A stretch of 64,000 nucleotides of DNA, taken from assembly GCF_000699445.3 (NCBI RefSeq), contig NC_067198.1:42029691-42093690 (forward strand), written 5' to 3'. Source of the stretch: Schistosoma haematobium (Eukaryota; Platyhelminthes; Trematoda; Strigeidida; Schistosomatidae). Both the position numbers and the translations under genes were made by a program. The notes beneath the pieces were generated by a model, which was not told the origin of the DNA, ran no database searches, and worked only from the letters and a program-made list of their open reading frames with translations. Positions 1-10,687 of this stretch are shown piece by piece (positions within the stretch are counted from its first letter, which is position 1; each line of letters starts with the position of its first letter).

Positions 1-24
1 ACAACAATAGCGTTACTCGTTGCT

Positions 25-120
25 TACACCTGTTACCCCTAGAGGTGTATAGGTCACCGATCAGGTTCTACAAATTACTCTGCTCTGGGTTCTTCTTTAG
101 AGTTGTTATCAAGAGTTATT
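25..120 (-). pseudogene. SR2-like LINE 3' end remnant
   Basis: Read on the minus strand, this matches the 3' terminus of the SR2-like elements elsewhere in the window (a GGTAACAGG-like block before the GTAAG tail). It is strongly eroded and no frame survives. Confidence 0.4.
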
Positions 121-149
121 CGTTACAGTGATGTCGGTTTTGTAGTATC

Positions 150-310
150 ATTCCCAGATGACTATTTACAAATACTTGTGGATTTTTGATGAAGATTACA
201 ATAGTTCTTCAAACTCAAGTGATCACAGATTTTCCATAGTGGCCTAGCTTTAATCAGCTCATGCATTCAACTATTAAATTGCTACAATATCCATAAAACC
301 ACCTTTGTGA
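150..310 (+). repeat. Degenerate F2 hammerhead SINE, 3' part
   Basis: The second half (TTTTCCATAGTGG, then CTCATG, then ATCCATAAAACC) follows the tail of the F2 repeats seen intact at 58028-58185. The ribozyme part is too eroded to fold. Confidence 0.4.
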
Positions 311-351
311 TATATATATAATATTATAACTTGTGCCCTGTGTCCTACTAA

Positions 352-831
352 TGTACAACGCAATGATACCGCCAATTAGAGAACAGTAACTTACCGACCG
401 GACCAATGACGCATAAACCCATACGAGCATTCTAGAGTCCTTATCCGTCCTTCTTTCTGCCTAGCCCAGCCTGTTAAATCCAGAACACCAGTCTCAGCCT
501 CTGCAATATGAATCATTTATCTCAAACATACTGGGTTTATATACAAACCAGACAGACCACGTCGTACCATACAACAGAGAATGACATTTGCATTAGATCT
601 GGCCAAAAGTGGCTGTAAATGTGGGAGACTGAAATTAGTAGACTAGGCATAACTCAAGAATGGTAAATCGTATAATAATGGTTCATAGGTCAATATAAAG
701 CTCATAATAAGAGGGACATGAATATGTATAGTTTAGTTATTTAACAATTATACGATAAAAATATACGCATAGTATTAGTCCAGAAATAGATTTTGATGGT
801 TATTATTCATTATTCTCATAGGGATATAATA
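352..831 (-). mobile_element. Solo LTR, family A
   Basis: This copy aligns on the minus strand with the LTR at 62428-62891. Shared landmarks are a TATA-like TATATAAAC block, an AATAAA-like signal, and a start resembling TGTTATATCC with an end in GTACA. No gag or pol lies beside it, so it is probably a solo LTR left by LTR-LTR recombination. The clade is not determined; a Gypsy type is plausible. Confidence 0.6.
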
Positions 832-917
832 TATATCTTGTAAACAAAAACGTGAAAATAACAAAGAAATTGATAGTGTATTTTTTTTCATTTTATCCTG
901 AAATACTACTCTCTTTT

Positions 918-1382
918 TGATAGAGTTTTGTTCTCTGAGCTGGATGATTTGATCGTGGAGCTTTCATCATTCTTCTAAACGACATCATCAGCACAAACTT
1001 CAGATAGAAGTGAAATGTTCGAATTCCTCCATATGCGTTTCACAGCTTGTTCTGTACACCTCGACGTTGATTGCTTTTTATTGACCTTAAATTTGTCATT
1101 GTTTACTTCATTGTTTTGGTTGTGTCTCCCATTGATTGGATTTTTGTTCCTATATTTGTGCTTGATTTTCCTGATTGGTTGATAAATTGGATTGATTTCA
1201 ATGTGCACATCCAATAAGAACCAATCAACATCGAGGTGTATAGAACAAGCTGTGAAACGCATATGGAGAAACGCAAACATTTCACTTCTATCTGAAGTTT
1301 GTGCTGATGATTTCGTTCAGAAGAATGATGAAAGCTCCACGACCAAACCATTCAGCTCAGAGAACAAAACTCCATCAAAATC
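918..1382. repeat. Inverted repeat of a PLE-C terminal module
   Basis: The left arm (918-1074) and right arm (1221-1382) are reverse complements at roughly 90% by eye, with a spacer of about 147 bp. The right arm read backwards matches the 3' flank of the PLE-C fragment at 8583-8760. This is therefore two terminal modules of one PLE family in inverted orientation. Short frames across it have no supporting homology. Confidence 0.7.
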
Positions 1383-1384
1383 AT

Positions 1385-1937
1385 CCACGTGAGCCACAAA
1401 TCTTCTTCACCATCTCAAATATTACTCTCTTACCAGCCTTATAATTCTAAATAGTATCATTTTCACTATTATTATTATTATTAGTAGTATTATTATTATT
1501 ACCACTATTGAGAAATAAATAAGACCGAGAATATTCTAGTACTAAGTCTATATTTAAAAAAAAACAGAAGAAAGATTCACAAAACTAAATGCAAATTACA
1601 ATCACTTCTTTAAACAAAAATGATTATGTAATTCACTAACGTATACGATCATAGATTTATCAATGTTCAATTCAATTCAATTCTTTTCAACAATCATTTA
1701 ACATACTACTTATAGTTATCAATAATTTATTATGAAATAAATATAAAAAAACAAAGAAAAATTCTACAATTCTAATGATGATTCCTTCTAGATCAATATT
1801 GTCATTGTTTCTTTTTTTATCATTTCTCATCCAATTTCTACTTGACAACATAAATTCAATGAATTTGATCATAGAAACTGGAAAAAAAACAAAAAAAATT
1901 TTCTTTTTCGTTTTTTTCTTCTTTTTTTTCTTTTTTA
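1385..1937. other. AT-rich 3' flank of receptor gene 1
   Basis: It holds an (ATT)n run near 1470-1500 and a T-rich tract at 1893-1936, directly downstream of the minus-strand stop of receptor gene 1. I see no gene here. Any polyadenylation signal for that gene would lie in this stretch. Confidence 0.4.
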
Positions 1938-3068
1938 TTAACGATTCGTTATTGAAGTATTTTGTTGTATTGATTTTTGACGATTACATTGACAATATAT
2001 AATCCATTGTTTTAATAATTGATTAAATTTACGTATACGATAATAATAAATAAATATATTAAATGATGATTGAAAAAATATTAAATTCCATGACATATTA
2101 CTAGTAATTACTAATAAACGTACAATATCTGAACTAATTAATTGAAAATCAATAGTTAATGATATTAAATAAACAATACTATTAGGTAATGAAAATAAAA
2201 AGGCTACAATTTGTAATATAAGCATAGTAACAATCAATGAGATATTGACTTTATTAGTTGTTGTTGTTGACGATGTTGATGTTGATGTCGATGATGATGT
2301 TGAATGACCTACTCGTTGTAAATTACGTGTCCATTTAATTACTTTAATTAAAAAAAATAAATCAACTAATGTTACTAAGGATAATTGTATTGGACATGTA
2401 TTTGATAATAATGCTTGATGTATTAATAAATAATTGGTATTATCTAGAAACCAACATACAGTTAATTGACGTATTTCTATAAGATCAGCTAATATTGTTA
2501 ATGGTAATACTATAATAATTGTTATTATGATAATAATCAATATTAATAACCAATTATATTGATTAGATAATTTATTATAAATTAATGGTTTATAAATTAA
2601 TATAAAACGATCAATTGCTAATAATATAAATAGATTCCCTCTTAAAGTACAAAAAAATCCTTGAAAAAATGTAAATAATTTACAACTTAAAGAAGATCTT
2701 GTTAATATAAAATAATAAATTGTTCCTGATGTCATATATGGTAAACCAAATGTTGGAAATAATCGTAACCAACCAACAAATAGAATAATTCCAATATCTG
2801 TTATGGATAATATACCTAATAATATAAATTGTTTATTATAATTAATCATTGAATTAAAAAATATAATAATAATCATACAATTACTTATAATATTAAATAA
2901 ACCAATAAATGGAAAGATATAACCCATTAATACACCAAATACTGTAGATACTATACATACTGTATTACTAGCATTTGAATATCCTTCATTTAATAAAATA
3001 CAATCAATTAATAAATCCCAAGGTGATGTAAATTCTGTCCAGTTAGTATAAAGATTCATGTTAAACAT
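1938..3068 (-). CDS. Orphan rhodopsin-like GPCR 1, PROF1-like
   Basis: This intronless frame of 376 codons encodes a predicted seven-helix plasma-membrane receptor with unknown ligand and G protein. Helices fall near residues 46-72, 82-102, 130-153, 171-193, 221-245, 277-304 and 315-341. Class A landmarks are N63 in TM1, D91 in TM2, Cys129 before TM3 with Cys205 in the second extracellular loop (likely disulfide), DRF (153-155) in place of DRY, P295 in TM6, and NIFIY in place of NPxxY in TM7. N9 and N32 are glycosylation sequons. Intracellular loop 3 has a Ser/Thr-rich run (256-271) that the three paralogues lack. The start could be residue 1 or Met4 (3059). The tail is longer than in the paralogues. 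The overall pattern fits the flatworm PROF1 family; the exact family is from memory. Confidence 0.85.
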   Translation of the reverse strand: MFNMNLYTNWTEFTSPWDLLIDCILLNEGYSNASNTVCIVSTVFGVLMGYIFPFIGLFNIISNCMIIIIFFNSMINYNKQFILLGILSITDIGIILFVGWLRLFPTFGLPYMTSGTIYYFILTRSSLSCKLFTFFQGFFCTLRGNLFILLAIDRFILIYKPLIYNKLSNQYNWLLILIIIIITIIIVLPLTILADLIEIRQLTVCWFLDNTNYLLIHQALLSNTCPIQLSLVTLVDLFFLIKVIKWTRNLQRVGHSTSSSTSTSTSSTTTTNKVNISLIVTMLILQIVAFLFSLPNSIVYLISLTIDFQLISSDIVRLLVITSNMSWNLIFFQSSFNIFIYYYRIRKFNQLLKQWIIYCQCNRQKSIQQNTSITNR

Positions 3069-3104
3069 TATTCTTTGTGTATAGGTTTTTCTTTTCTTTT
3101 CGGT

Positions 3105-3756
3105 TTATATATATATATATATATATACGGTCTTTACTGTGATAGTATCAGTAACAATCACAAATAGAAGAGTTCACTTGTTTAAGGAAAGTTAAAAGTT
3201 ACCATAGTTATAGTATGTAATATATATATAATATCATAGTCATTTGAGTAAATTCGCTCAGTAACATAAAATACAGTTACTAATATACTTGTATATTATC
3301 CTACTATATTGTTACATATATGTATTTGACCAGATAATTGAAACAAATAACCATATAAAACGAACTAATCACCAAGGTTATAATCATCTTACTTATTATT
3401 TATAATAAATAAATATTTAAAAAAAAACGGTTTCACTATGATACAAAACAGAAAGTTTATCCATTAAATTATGTACAAAAAAATTTTTTTTTAATTACAG
3501 ACAACAACAATAATGAGGTTACTTCAATGTTCTAACAGTTGAAATAGTAACTAACTAACTAACTAACTAACTAACGAACGAACTAATTAACGTAATATAC
3601 AATCTGATAACTTCAGTGAACTTTCGAGTAGTACACGAAATTTGTAATAAGGACAAATTATAATGAACAATACATTTTAAATATAATTGGTAACATTCAT
3701 TTTTAAAAAAATGAATTTACATAGGAGGAAGATAATTTAATAGTTAAACTTCTATT
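3105..3756. other. Upstream region of receptor 1, no gene seen
   Basis: A (TA)n run lies at about 3107-3127, just upstream of the receptor start, and a tetranucleotide AACT run at about 3549-3580. The rest is AT-rich with no recognisable gene. The receptor 1 promoter should lie in the part nearest 3068, but no specific box can be assigned. Confidence 0.4.
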
Positions 3757-4055
3757 ATATCTCGTCGAGGAGTATAGATCATTTAACAACATTCTCCATC
3801 AAACTCTATGCTGGACAATCCTTTCCAGTTGGTTCCAGTTGATATTCATCCTTTTCATATCTATTCCCGATTCCCAAAGAAATGTATTCTGAAGTCTACC
3901 ACTTTTTGTTTTCCTTTGACGATTCCAACTTAACGCTTGTTTCATGATACGGTTTGATGCTTTACGCAAAATATGTACACAGTAAGCTGTTGCTAATGGT
4001 ATCCGTTCAACAGACATTGAGTATCTTGAGTTTACTTATCCTATCAATACCCAGA
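3757..4055 (-). pseudogene. SR2-like LINE 3' end fragment
   Basis: The minus strand encodes the RT C-terminal tail of SR2-like elements, with CVHILRKASNRIMKQALSWN and later WNQLERIVQHRV in frame for 72 codons. It forms one arm of an inverted repeat with 4599-4915. Only the last part of the RT frame and the 3' terminus are present. Confidence 0.75.
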
Positions 4056-4445
4056 AATGTTCATCCACGATCGCGCCTGGAGGGATCAGGATTCATGACC
4101 TATCGGTCTCGCGCTCAATCTGTAGACTTCTGAGTCAGCAACTAGCGGTGTTAATATCTAACTCCAACTTATCCACGAAATTGCACCACCATCCACTATT
4201 GTTTTCAGTGAGTTACTCCGTCTAAACAGATACGGTTGAATTCCACTGGTCATAACTTATCATTCGAACTCTAGTAAATATCTCTTGAAGCCAGTCACTT
4301 TTGGATGCGTATTGCTGATTAGTGCCATACTAGGACAAAATGGTCGTTCACTGATTCCAGGTTTCCCATAGTGATCTAGCTATAATTGACTCATGAACTC
4401 TACTATTAAATTACTACTATCTTCACAAAATCCCCTTCTGATTAT
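4056..4445. repeat. F2 hammerhead SINE split by an inversion
   Basis: The first part (about 4070-4315) is the 5' tRNA-like portion of F2 on the minus strand. The second part (about 4325-4440) is the F2 3' portion on the plus strand, starting inside the hammerhead. The two halves barely overlap in content. An inverted 5' segment followed by a sense 3' segment is the layout produced by twin priming in LINE-type integration. The ribozyme core is broken (GACAAAAT instead of GACGAAAC). Confidence 0.6.
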
Positions 4446-4598
4446 AATTTATAACTTCTTGAGTTATCAATTAAACGGTTTTTTCTAGTTAAAACCTCCA
4501 ACATTTTTATATGCACAGTCAGATTCTCTTTAAAACACGACTGTGAAATGGTTAATAAAGAGCAAACAAGTTGGTCTCAGAAATCTCAAAGTTTTATG

Positions 4599-4915
4599 TA
4601 TTGATAGGACAACTAAACTCAAGATATTTGACGTCCGTTGGACCGATACCATTAACAACAGCTTACTGTGTACATATTTTGCGTAAAGCAACAAACCGCA
4701 TCATGAAACAAGCGTTAAGTTGGAATCGTCAAAGGAAAACAAAAAGTGGTAGACTTCAGAATACATTTCTTTGGGAATCGGGAATAGATATGAAAAGGAT
4801 GAATATCAACTGGAACCAACTGGAAAGGATTGTCCAGCATAGAGTTTGATGGAGAATTTTGTTCACTGATCTATGCTCCTCGACGAGGTGTAAAAGGAGT
4901 AAGTAAGTATAAAAG
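4599..4915 (+). pseudogene. SR2-like LINE 3' end fragment
   Basis: It encodes the same RT tail as 3757-4055, almost identical, on the opposite strand, and ends in the typical CGACGAGG...GTAAGTAAGT terminus. The 92-codon frame starting at 4571 is part of this remnant and is not a host gene. Confidence 0.75.
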
Positions 4916-5089
4916 GACTTACTGGTGGCTACTAATATCCATATAATCTTTAGTGAGTGAAATTATCTACCATATTATATGATACCAGCTATGTTTGTAA
5001 ACCGTCTGAAAAATGAACTGCATAAACTGAGAGATCTTCTTGGATAATTCATTGATCATTGAAAGATGACTAATATCTTGCATGCAAAT

Positions 5090-5440
5090 TCTTTCTTACT
5101 GTTGATCAAGTCCTGTCTGTCAAGTTGAAATGTAGTCATTAGTCTACGTGACTCTGAATCACATGTACAATGTTAAGACGTAAGCAGGTGACATGATGGT
5201 AGTCACTACATAGTGACCAATTAGTTGTGCAATACAGCTCAGTACTACAAGAAGTCAGTCACTGTCTCGCTAGCTCAATGGTACTGACTGTGTCTGTGAA
5301 GCTGAGTGGAACGTGATCGAATCAGTCAGGGAGTATCAGTTACCTCACCTTGGTAATGAGCACCGAATAGCATAAAACCTAAGTCTCAGGATTTCGTGTT
5401 GACTACCTCCAACTACCATCTTACAAACAGAGGGATCTTT
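5090..5440 (+). repeat. F3 hammerhead-type SINE, degenerate
   Basis: The tRNA-like A box (GCTAGCTCAATGG) and B box (GATCGAATC) lie at about 5270-5330. A broken ribozyme core (TAATGA ... ATAAAAC) follows, then a tail (GACTACCTCCAACTACC). The preceding 5090-5200 resembles the family tail in reverse orientation, another inverted junction. Compare the full copy at 21025-21356 (-). Confidence 0.5.
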
Positions 5441-5737
5441 ACCGATAGAACAGACAAATTTCTATTCTTCTCAACTCCGATAGAAGATATGGCTAACAAG
5501 ATGGAAATGTATGAAAAAACTGAAAATCTATAAAAGAAAACAAGTTCCCACTTTTTATAATGATAATCGTTCTAGTATGAGACTGGAAAACCCCAAAGTG
5601 AAAACTACCATGTTCTCACTAGTGGCTAGATTCAAGAGAAAATTTCAGGATTTCTAGTGAAAATCCGTGACCACGAGAGCTAATCCGTATCCGCTGGAAG
5701 GCAATTGCCTACCGAAGACAATAAGAAGTGCCGTTTC

Positions 5738-5925
5738 AGTGGTCTAGAGGTATTTTTGATCCTGTGTACGGGATCATGAAGTTGCACTTCTGAGGAATCC
5801 CATACTAGGACGAAACAGCCGTCCAGTGCTTCCAGGTTTTCAATGGTAGTTTATTTTAGATCGATTCATGAATTCAACTATTACAAAATTACTTCAATTT
5901 CCACAAATCCCCATTCTGATACTAA
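5738..5925 (+). repeat. F2 hammerhead SINE, 3' half
   Basis: Positions 5784-5829 give a nearly intact hammerhead: stem I GCACTT/CAGTGC with one mismatch next to the core, core CTGAGGA, a stem II with one mismatch (ATCC/GGAC), GAAAC, then GTC before the predicted cleavage site. The usual F2 tail follows. The 5' tRNA-like part is mostly missing. Confidence 0.7.
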
Positions 5926-6309
5926 TATATATACAAAATTTAAATCTAAATGTTTCCCGACGTTTAATAATCGGCACAAAACAACAAACGAAGGAGAAGT
6001 ACCTTTCAGATATACGACTATAAATAAAATTACAACACATGCTATAAATCAGTGAATGACCAAGTTAAGTAACTGTTAAAATGAACTAATTCCAGTAAAA
6101 GTATAGAACAGAGATGAGTTATAAATAACAAAGATGAATTTTATGACAGTTCCTAACCAATATGAAAACAGCTTTGTAAGTACATTAGTTTATATGGAAG
6201 AACACAATAACATCACAAAATATAAACAAAATACGTAATGAATGAATTTAGTATAGTCATCTACAGGTTACTTTGTTTGTACATCGAAAAAAAAACAACA
6301 CGAAATACA

Positions 6310-6591
6310 TATATGGTGTATGCTACTTATATTGACATAAGTAGTATGTGATGTTAGTCGTGAACAAAATGTCTGGCAGCAGAGAGACAACAGGATCGAA
6401 CTGTAAAGAATGGAAACAGAATGCAATTTGTGTGAAAATGCAAGAACAATGAAGTCTGAGTCATTTTGAGACAATCGATGGACATTTTGCAAATTACATA
6501 TTTACTATTTGATTGTTAGATTTTATTAACAAGTCCTGTAATTGTGCCTTAATTACATTCGATTGTTCACGCCCGTGTTCTGTTCCGTACA
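6310..6591. mobile_element. Solo LTR-like repeat, family B
   Basis: This is one of six related repeats of about 280 bp (others at 26072, 41747, 48593, 51169 and 60191). Intact copies begin TGTAGTG and end CACTACA. A palindromic TACTTAT...ATAAGTA block lies near one end. The termini of this copy are eroded. No coding sequence is linked to it. Confidence 0.55.
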
Positions 6592-7696
6592 CATATCTTC
6601 GTTCAGAAGAATATGGATTACTCACAATTACAAAACCTAGATAGATTATTAATAGTTCCCACATTGTTCTTGATAAGGATTAGGTAGTTAACTTTAGGAT
6701 TAAGGGTTTAGGTTAAGATTTATCTTGACGAAATCAAATCAACTATGATGTAAGATGCTTTGTAGCTAATGTAAATAGATAAATTTCACACAAAAATTCT
6801 GTTTAGTTCGGTCATAAAATACAGTGTTAATGGGTTAAGATTTATTTCAATAATGAAGGTTTAACATTAATATTTATAGATAATGTTGATTTGCCTGTTA
6901 TATAAAGTATATTATGATACAACTTGTGGTTGATAGACATTAAGATGAAGAGTGATATTAACTTTTGTTGTGAACAGGAAAACAAGAAGCCCTGACAAAC
7001 TACGAAAGCTATTTTTTGGGACGTTATTCTATTTTATTCAAAACTTGTAAAACACTGACATTTATTTTTGTCCCTAATCTATTCTACAGAACATAAACTT
7101 TCATTCGATGTATGATTCATTGCCATACCCTTTTTTGTTCCGAAGCTATTGTAATTTAAACATAATATTTTGCACTCTATTTTCTACTCTAATTCCCAGT
7201 TTTGGACATAATTGTATTTTTCCTAATTATTGTACGTTTTGGTCGGGTTATTCACTTATTTATTCATGTTTTTTTTACACTAATCCGAACTGAACTGAAA
7301 TCAGGTTATCAGGAATAGATCGAGTAGTGTTCCAGTTGTCCTGTCTTCTGTCGTTCGCGTGCTTGTCAGCCAATCAGGTGATAGAATAGTTTTCTTCTCT
7401 CTACCCCACTTCGAACTCACGCGTACTAGCCTCAAGGTTAGGTCGGTCAGCTGATCGCGCCAAGGTCTTAATCTGGATTAGATAAGTATCCTCAGCACCA
7501 AAGAATAAGTAGACTTTCTTGCAGATCATGTAGAAAGGAAACTTAATTTATTTGGTTTTTTTATTTCAAGTAGTTAGTTGTCGTGACAATAGAAAAATGG
7601 TAAAATAAAAACAAAATTCATCTAATGTTTATGTAAACAGAAAGACTATTTATATTATTCAAAGTAAATTAGAGAAAAAATTGATAACTATTTAAT
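6592..7696. other. Stretch with no gene recognised
   Basis: Short frames (for example 7108-7293) lack homology to anything I know and sit in T-rich sequence. I see no repeat family here that recurs in the window. Confidence 0.3.
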
Positions 7697-7930
7697 AGTT
7701 GAATTCATGAATCAATTGAAGCTAGATCATCAAGGAAAACCTGGAAGCACTGAACAGCCGTTTCGTCTTAGTATGGAACTCTTCAGCTGTGCACATCCAT
7801 GATCCCGCCTCGCAAGATTCGGACCCACGACGAAACGGTCATCCAGTACTTCCAAGTTTTCCATAGTGATCTAACTTCAACTAATTCATGAATTCAACTA
7901 TTAAATTACTTATAATATCCACAAGAACCC
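7697..7930. repeat. F2 hammerhead SINE fold-back
   Basis: The left half (7697-7810) is F2 on the minus strand: tail, then ribozyme, then part of the tRNA-like region. The right half (about 7827-7930) is F2 on the plus strand, starting at the GACGAAACGG part of the hammerhead. The two tails form an inverted repeat of about 70 bp. The minus-strand ribozyme (7747-7792) has core CTGAAGA and GAAAC but a weakened stem II. Confidence 0.65.
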
Positions 7931-8119
7931 TTCTCTGATAACTATTTCTTGGTAGTGCAATAAGAAGATGAAGATTATCAGAACTATGTGATGATATATT
8001 AGCGCAATACATTTCGGACAGTTTGATCACACATATACTTGTTAAGAACATTTATATATAAAAATAAAAAGCGAAATAGACTAGAATATGAGGTAAGAGG
8101 AGACAAGAATAATAAAGAA

Positions 8120-8582
8120 ATAACATGCAGCGAAGGTCATTATCAAGGAAACAACAAGGTTCATGCTTCATGGAAAACCTAAAAGACAAGAAAATAATTA
8201 CGTCACATCCCCCTGTGTTTACCAATTTAAATGTGTGTGTGGTCACATATATATATGGAGAAGCAATCGTTATTTCAAAATTATGGTGTGTGATCATGTA
8301 CCTAAATGGTTCCAGAAACAAATAGAATCAAATGACCCAATAAGAATAGAGGATAAGCATCCATCATCCTCCATTGCCAAACACATAATTGAAACAGGTC
8401 ATAAGATTTATCTTAATTCGGCTTTTATGGTGTTGTACAAAAGTGTAAAAGGTCGTATACTAAGGTTTATTGAAGCCTTATCCATAAGAAGATTCAACCC
8501 CCCTTTGCAGAATAATAATAAAGAGCTTTCATCTAAATTTGATCGAATAGTTTCACAATATTTGGGTGCCGAGTTGATGTGA
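8120..8582 (+). pseudogene. Penelope-like element C-terminal fragment (PLE-C)
   Basis: The frame ending at 8582 encodes a GIY-YIG-type endonuclease region: CVYQFKCVCGHIYI with the Cys pattern of PLE nucleases, then a KHIIETGH motif and the end SQYLGAELM. The YIG tripeptide is changed to YIW and the N-terminal part (RT) is absent, so this is a truncated copy. A similar C-terminus recurs at 33539-33590, which defines a PLE family (PLE-C) distinct from the intact element at 53349-56244. Confidence 0.7.
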
Positions 8583-8800
8583 GAAATTAAAGAGGAGATG
8601 GTGGAGAAGATTTGTAGCTCAGGTGGATGATTTTGATGGAGTTTTGTTCTCTAAGATGGATGGTTTGGTCGTGGAGCTTTCATCATTCTTCTGAACGACA
8701 TCATCAGCACAAACTTCGGATAGAAATGAAGCGTTCGGATTTCTCCGAGAAAACATTAGAGAGGAATAATGTGTTTATAAACTCTCAGAGAAAGAATTTG
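8583..8800 (+). repeat. PLE-C terminal module
   Basis: It lies directly downstream of the PLE-C stop. The block at 8620-8760 recurs as both arms of the inverted repeat at 918-1382 and at 53210-53348. Its link to the PLE frame suggests it belongs to the PLE 3' or pseudo-LTR region. Confidence 0.55.
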
Positions 8801-9010
8801 AAGTAAATCCAAGATGGGAGCGGCAGTAACCCCAGAAGAGTAACTGGAGGAGTTAATAAGTTTCGACACGTAATGAAGATGTAGATAATATGAAGTGTGA
8901 ATAAACAGGTTTGGATCTGATATATAATGTTCTATGTAATATCACTTAGACATTTAAATCCTACTGAGATCGACTGTATGAACTGAGAATTAGATGTTCT
9001 TAATTTCGAA

Positions 9011-10078
9011 GTGAAGAAAGGCGACCTCAGCAAGTGTGATAACTACAGGGGCATCACTCTTCTCTCAATACCGGGAAAAGTCTTCAACTGGGTGTTCTTA
9101 AACAGAATGAAGGACTCCGTAGACGCCCAACTTCGAGACCAACAGGCTGGATTCCGTGAAGATCAATCGTGTACAGGCAAAATTGCAACTCTACTGATCA
9201 TTGTGGAACAATCAATTGAATGGAATTCATCACTCTACACCAACTTTGTTGAGTACGAGAAAGCATTAGACAGCATGGACAAGACAACACTATGGAAGAT
9301 TCTTCGACACTACGGCGTGCCTGAGAAGATAGCTAATATCATACGGAATTCCTATGATGGACCAAACTGCGAAATCGTGCATGGAGGACAATTGACAGAC
9401 TCGTTCGAGGTAAAGACCGGTGTCAGGCAAGTTTGCCTACTCTCACCCTTCCTCTTCCTCCTGGTGATCGACTGGATCATGAAGATGTAAACATCTGAGG
9501 GGGAGCATGGGATACAGTGGACAGCTAAAATGCAGCTGGACAATCTAGACTTCACAGATGATCTGGCTCTTCTATCGCACACGCAACAACAAATTCAGGA
9601 GAAGACGACCAGTGTAGCAGCAGCCTCAACAGCAGTAGGTCTCAATATACACAAAAGGAAAAGCAAGATTCTCCGATACAACACAACATGCAACAATCGA
9701 ACCGCACTTGATGGAGAAGATTTGGAAGATGTAAAATCCTTAACATATCTGGGCAGTATCATTGATGAACACGGTGGATCTGATGCAGATATGAGGGCGC
9801 AGATCAGCAAAGCAAAGGCAGCATATCTAAAACTGTAGAACACCTGGAAATCAAAACAACTATCTGTCAAACAACACCATCGTCAGAATTTTCAATACAA
9901 ATGTCAACACAGTTCTACTGTATGGTGCGGAAACTTGGAGAACTACGAAACCCATCATCCAGAATGTACAAGTGTTTATTAACAGTTGTGTACGTAAAAT
10001 ACTTCAGATCCATTGGCCAGACACTATTAAACACTGACAACCTACTGTGGGAGAAAACAATCCAGATTGTAGTGTAGG
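9011..10078 (+). pseudogene. SR2-like LINE fragment (RT region)
   Basis: It begins inside the RT domain ([20 protein letters not shown]) and runs to the 3' part. A stop at 9488-9490 splits the frame, with the second part at 9491-9838. The motif A region reads FVEYEKALD, where the full-length copy has FIDYEKAFD, so an acidic catalytic residue is changed. The motif C box reads FTDD. The copy is truncated at both ends and inactive. Confidence 0.85.
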
Positions 10079-10109
10079 AAGAAATGAGGAAGAATCTCTT
10101 CGAGACAAG

Positions 10110-10220
10110 AAACCCAGTCCCCTCGATGGTGCATCCAGCTGATGAGTTTCGAATATGATGAGACACGCGTCTTCATCAATAAGTGTTAGTCACCATCCAT
10201 CTCTGTTAATAATGCTTGTA
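10110..10220 (+). repeat. Sm-alpha-like hammerhead repeat, degenerate
   Basis: CATCCAGCTGATGAG keeps the canonical core CTGATGA. The second half of stem II and GAAAC are mutated (GATGAGACACGCGTC), followed by the family tail CACCATCCATCTCTG. Related better copies lie at 34087-34350 and 20305-20580. Confidence 0.55.
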
Positions 10221-10687
10221 ACTTAAAGGAAATATCACGGCAATCCGCAAAAGATAAACATATACCAAAAAAGATCAATAAATTGCAGTCCAAAAACACT
10301 AACCAACACAAATGAAACAAGGTATTGAACTGATTTAACAAACAAAAAAATCACTGGCACTGTGATTAACTCCTCATGACTATTCACATTTCTACAATTG
10401 TTGTAACGAAAATGAAGGTTGAACAACTTAAACAAAGTAAGTTAGTCTTACTGACTACCAATAAAATTCATGGCAAATTATTTGATTTGATTAGAACCTG
10501 GAGTTTCATGGAAGTTAACAAAGTTTCATTCGAAAAAAAAGTGCTTGGGCGTTTTCATTATTAACTGTTAGAGATTATTATTACATTTGCCAAAAAATGT
10601 TTGCATTTTATGTTTAAATTAAATCCATCAAATAATCTAAATTCCAAGGATTGAATTTATATGAACATACATAGATAAATTGGCAAC
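10221..10687. other. 5' flank of receptor 2, no gene seen
   Basis: AT-rich sequence with a few short frames and no homology I recognise. The receptor 2 promoter should be here, but I cannot define boxes. Confidence 0.3.

Noticed and set aside
8620..8730. CTGATGATGTCGTTC...GATGAAAGC as another hammerhead (minus strand, also at 1290 and 53280)
   Set aside because: A 7-bp stem with wobbles can form after CTGATGA, but an extra U sits between the core and stem II and no stem III or cleavage site fits. It lies antisense to the PLE-C frame.
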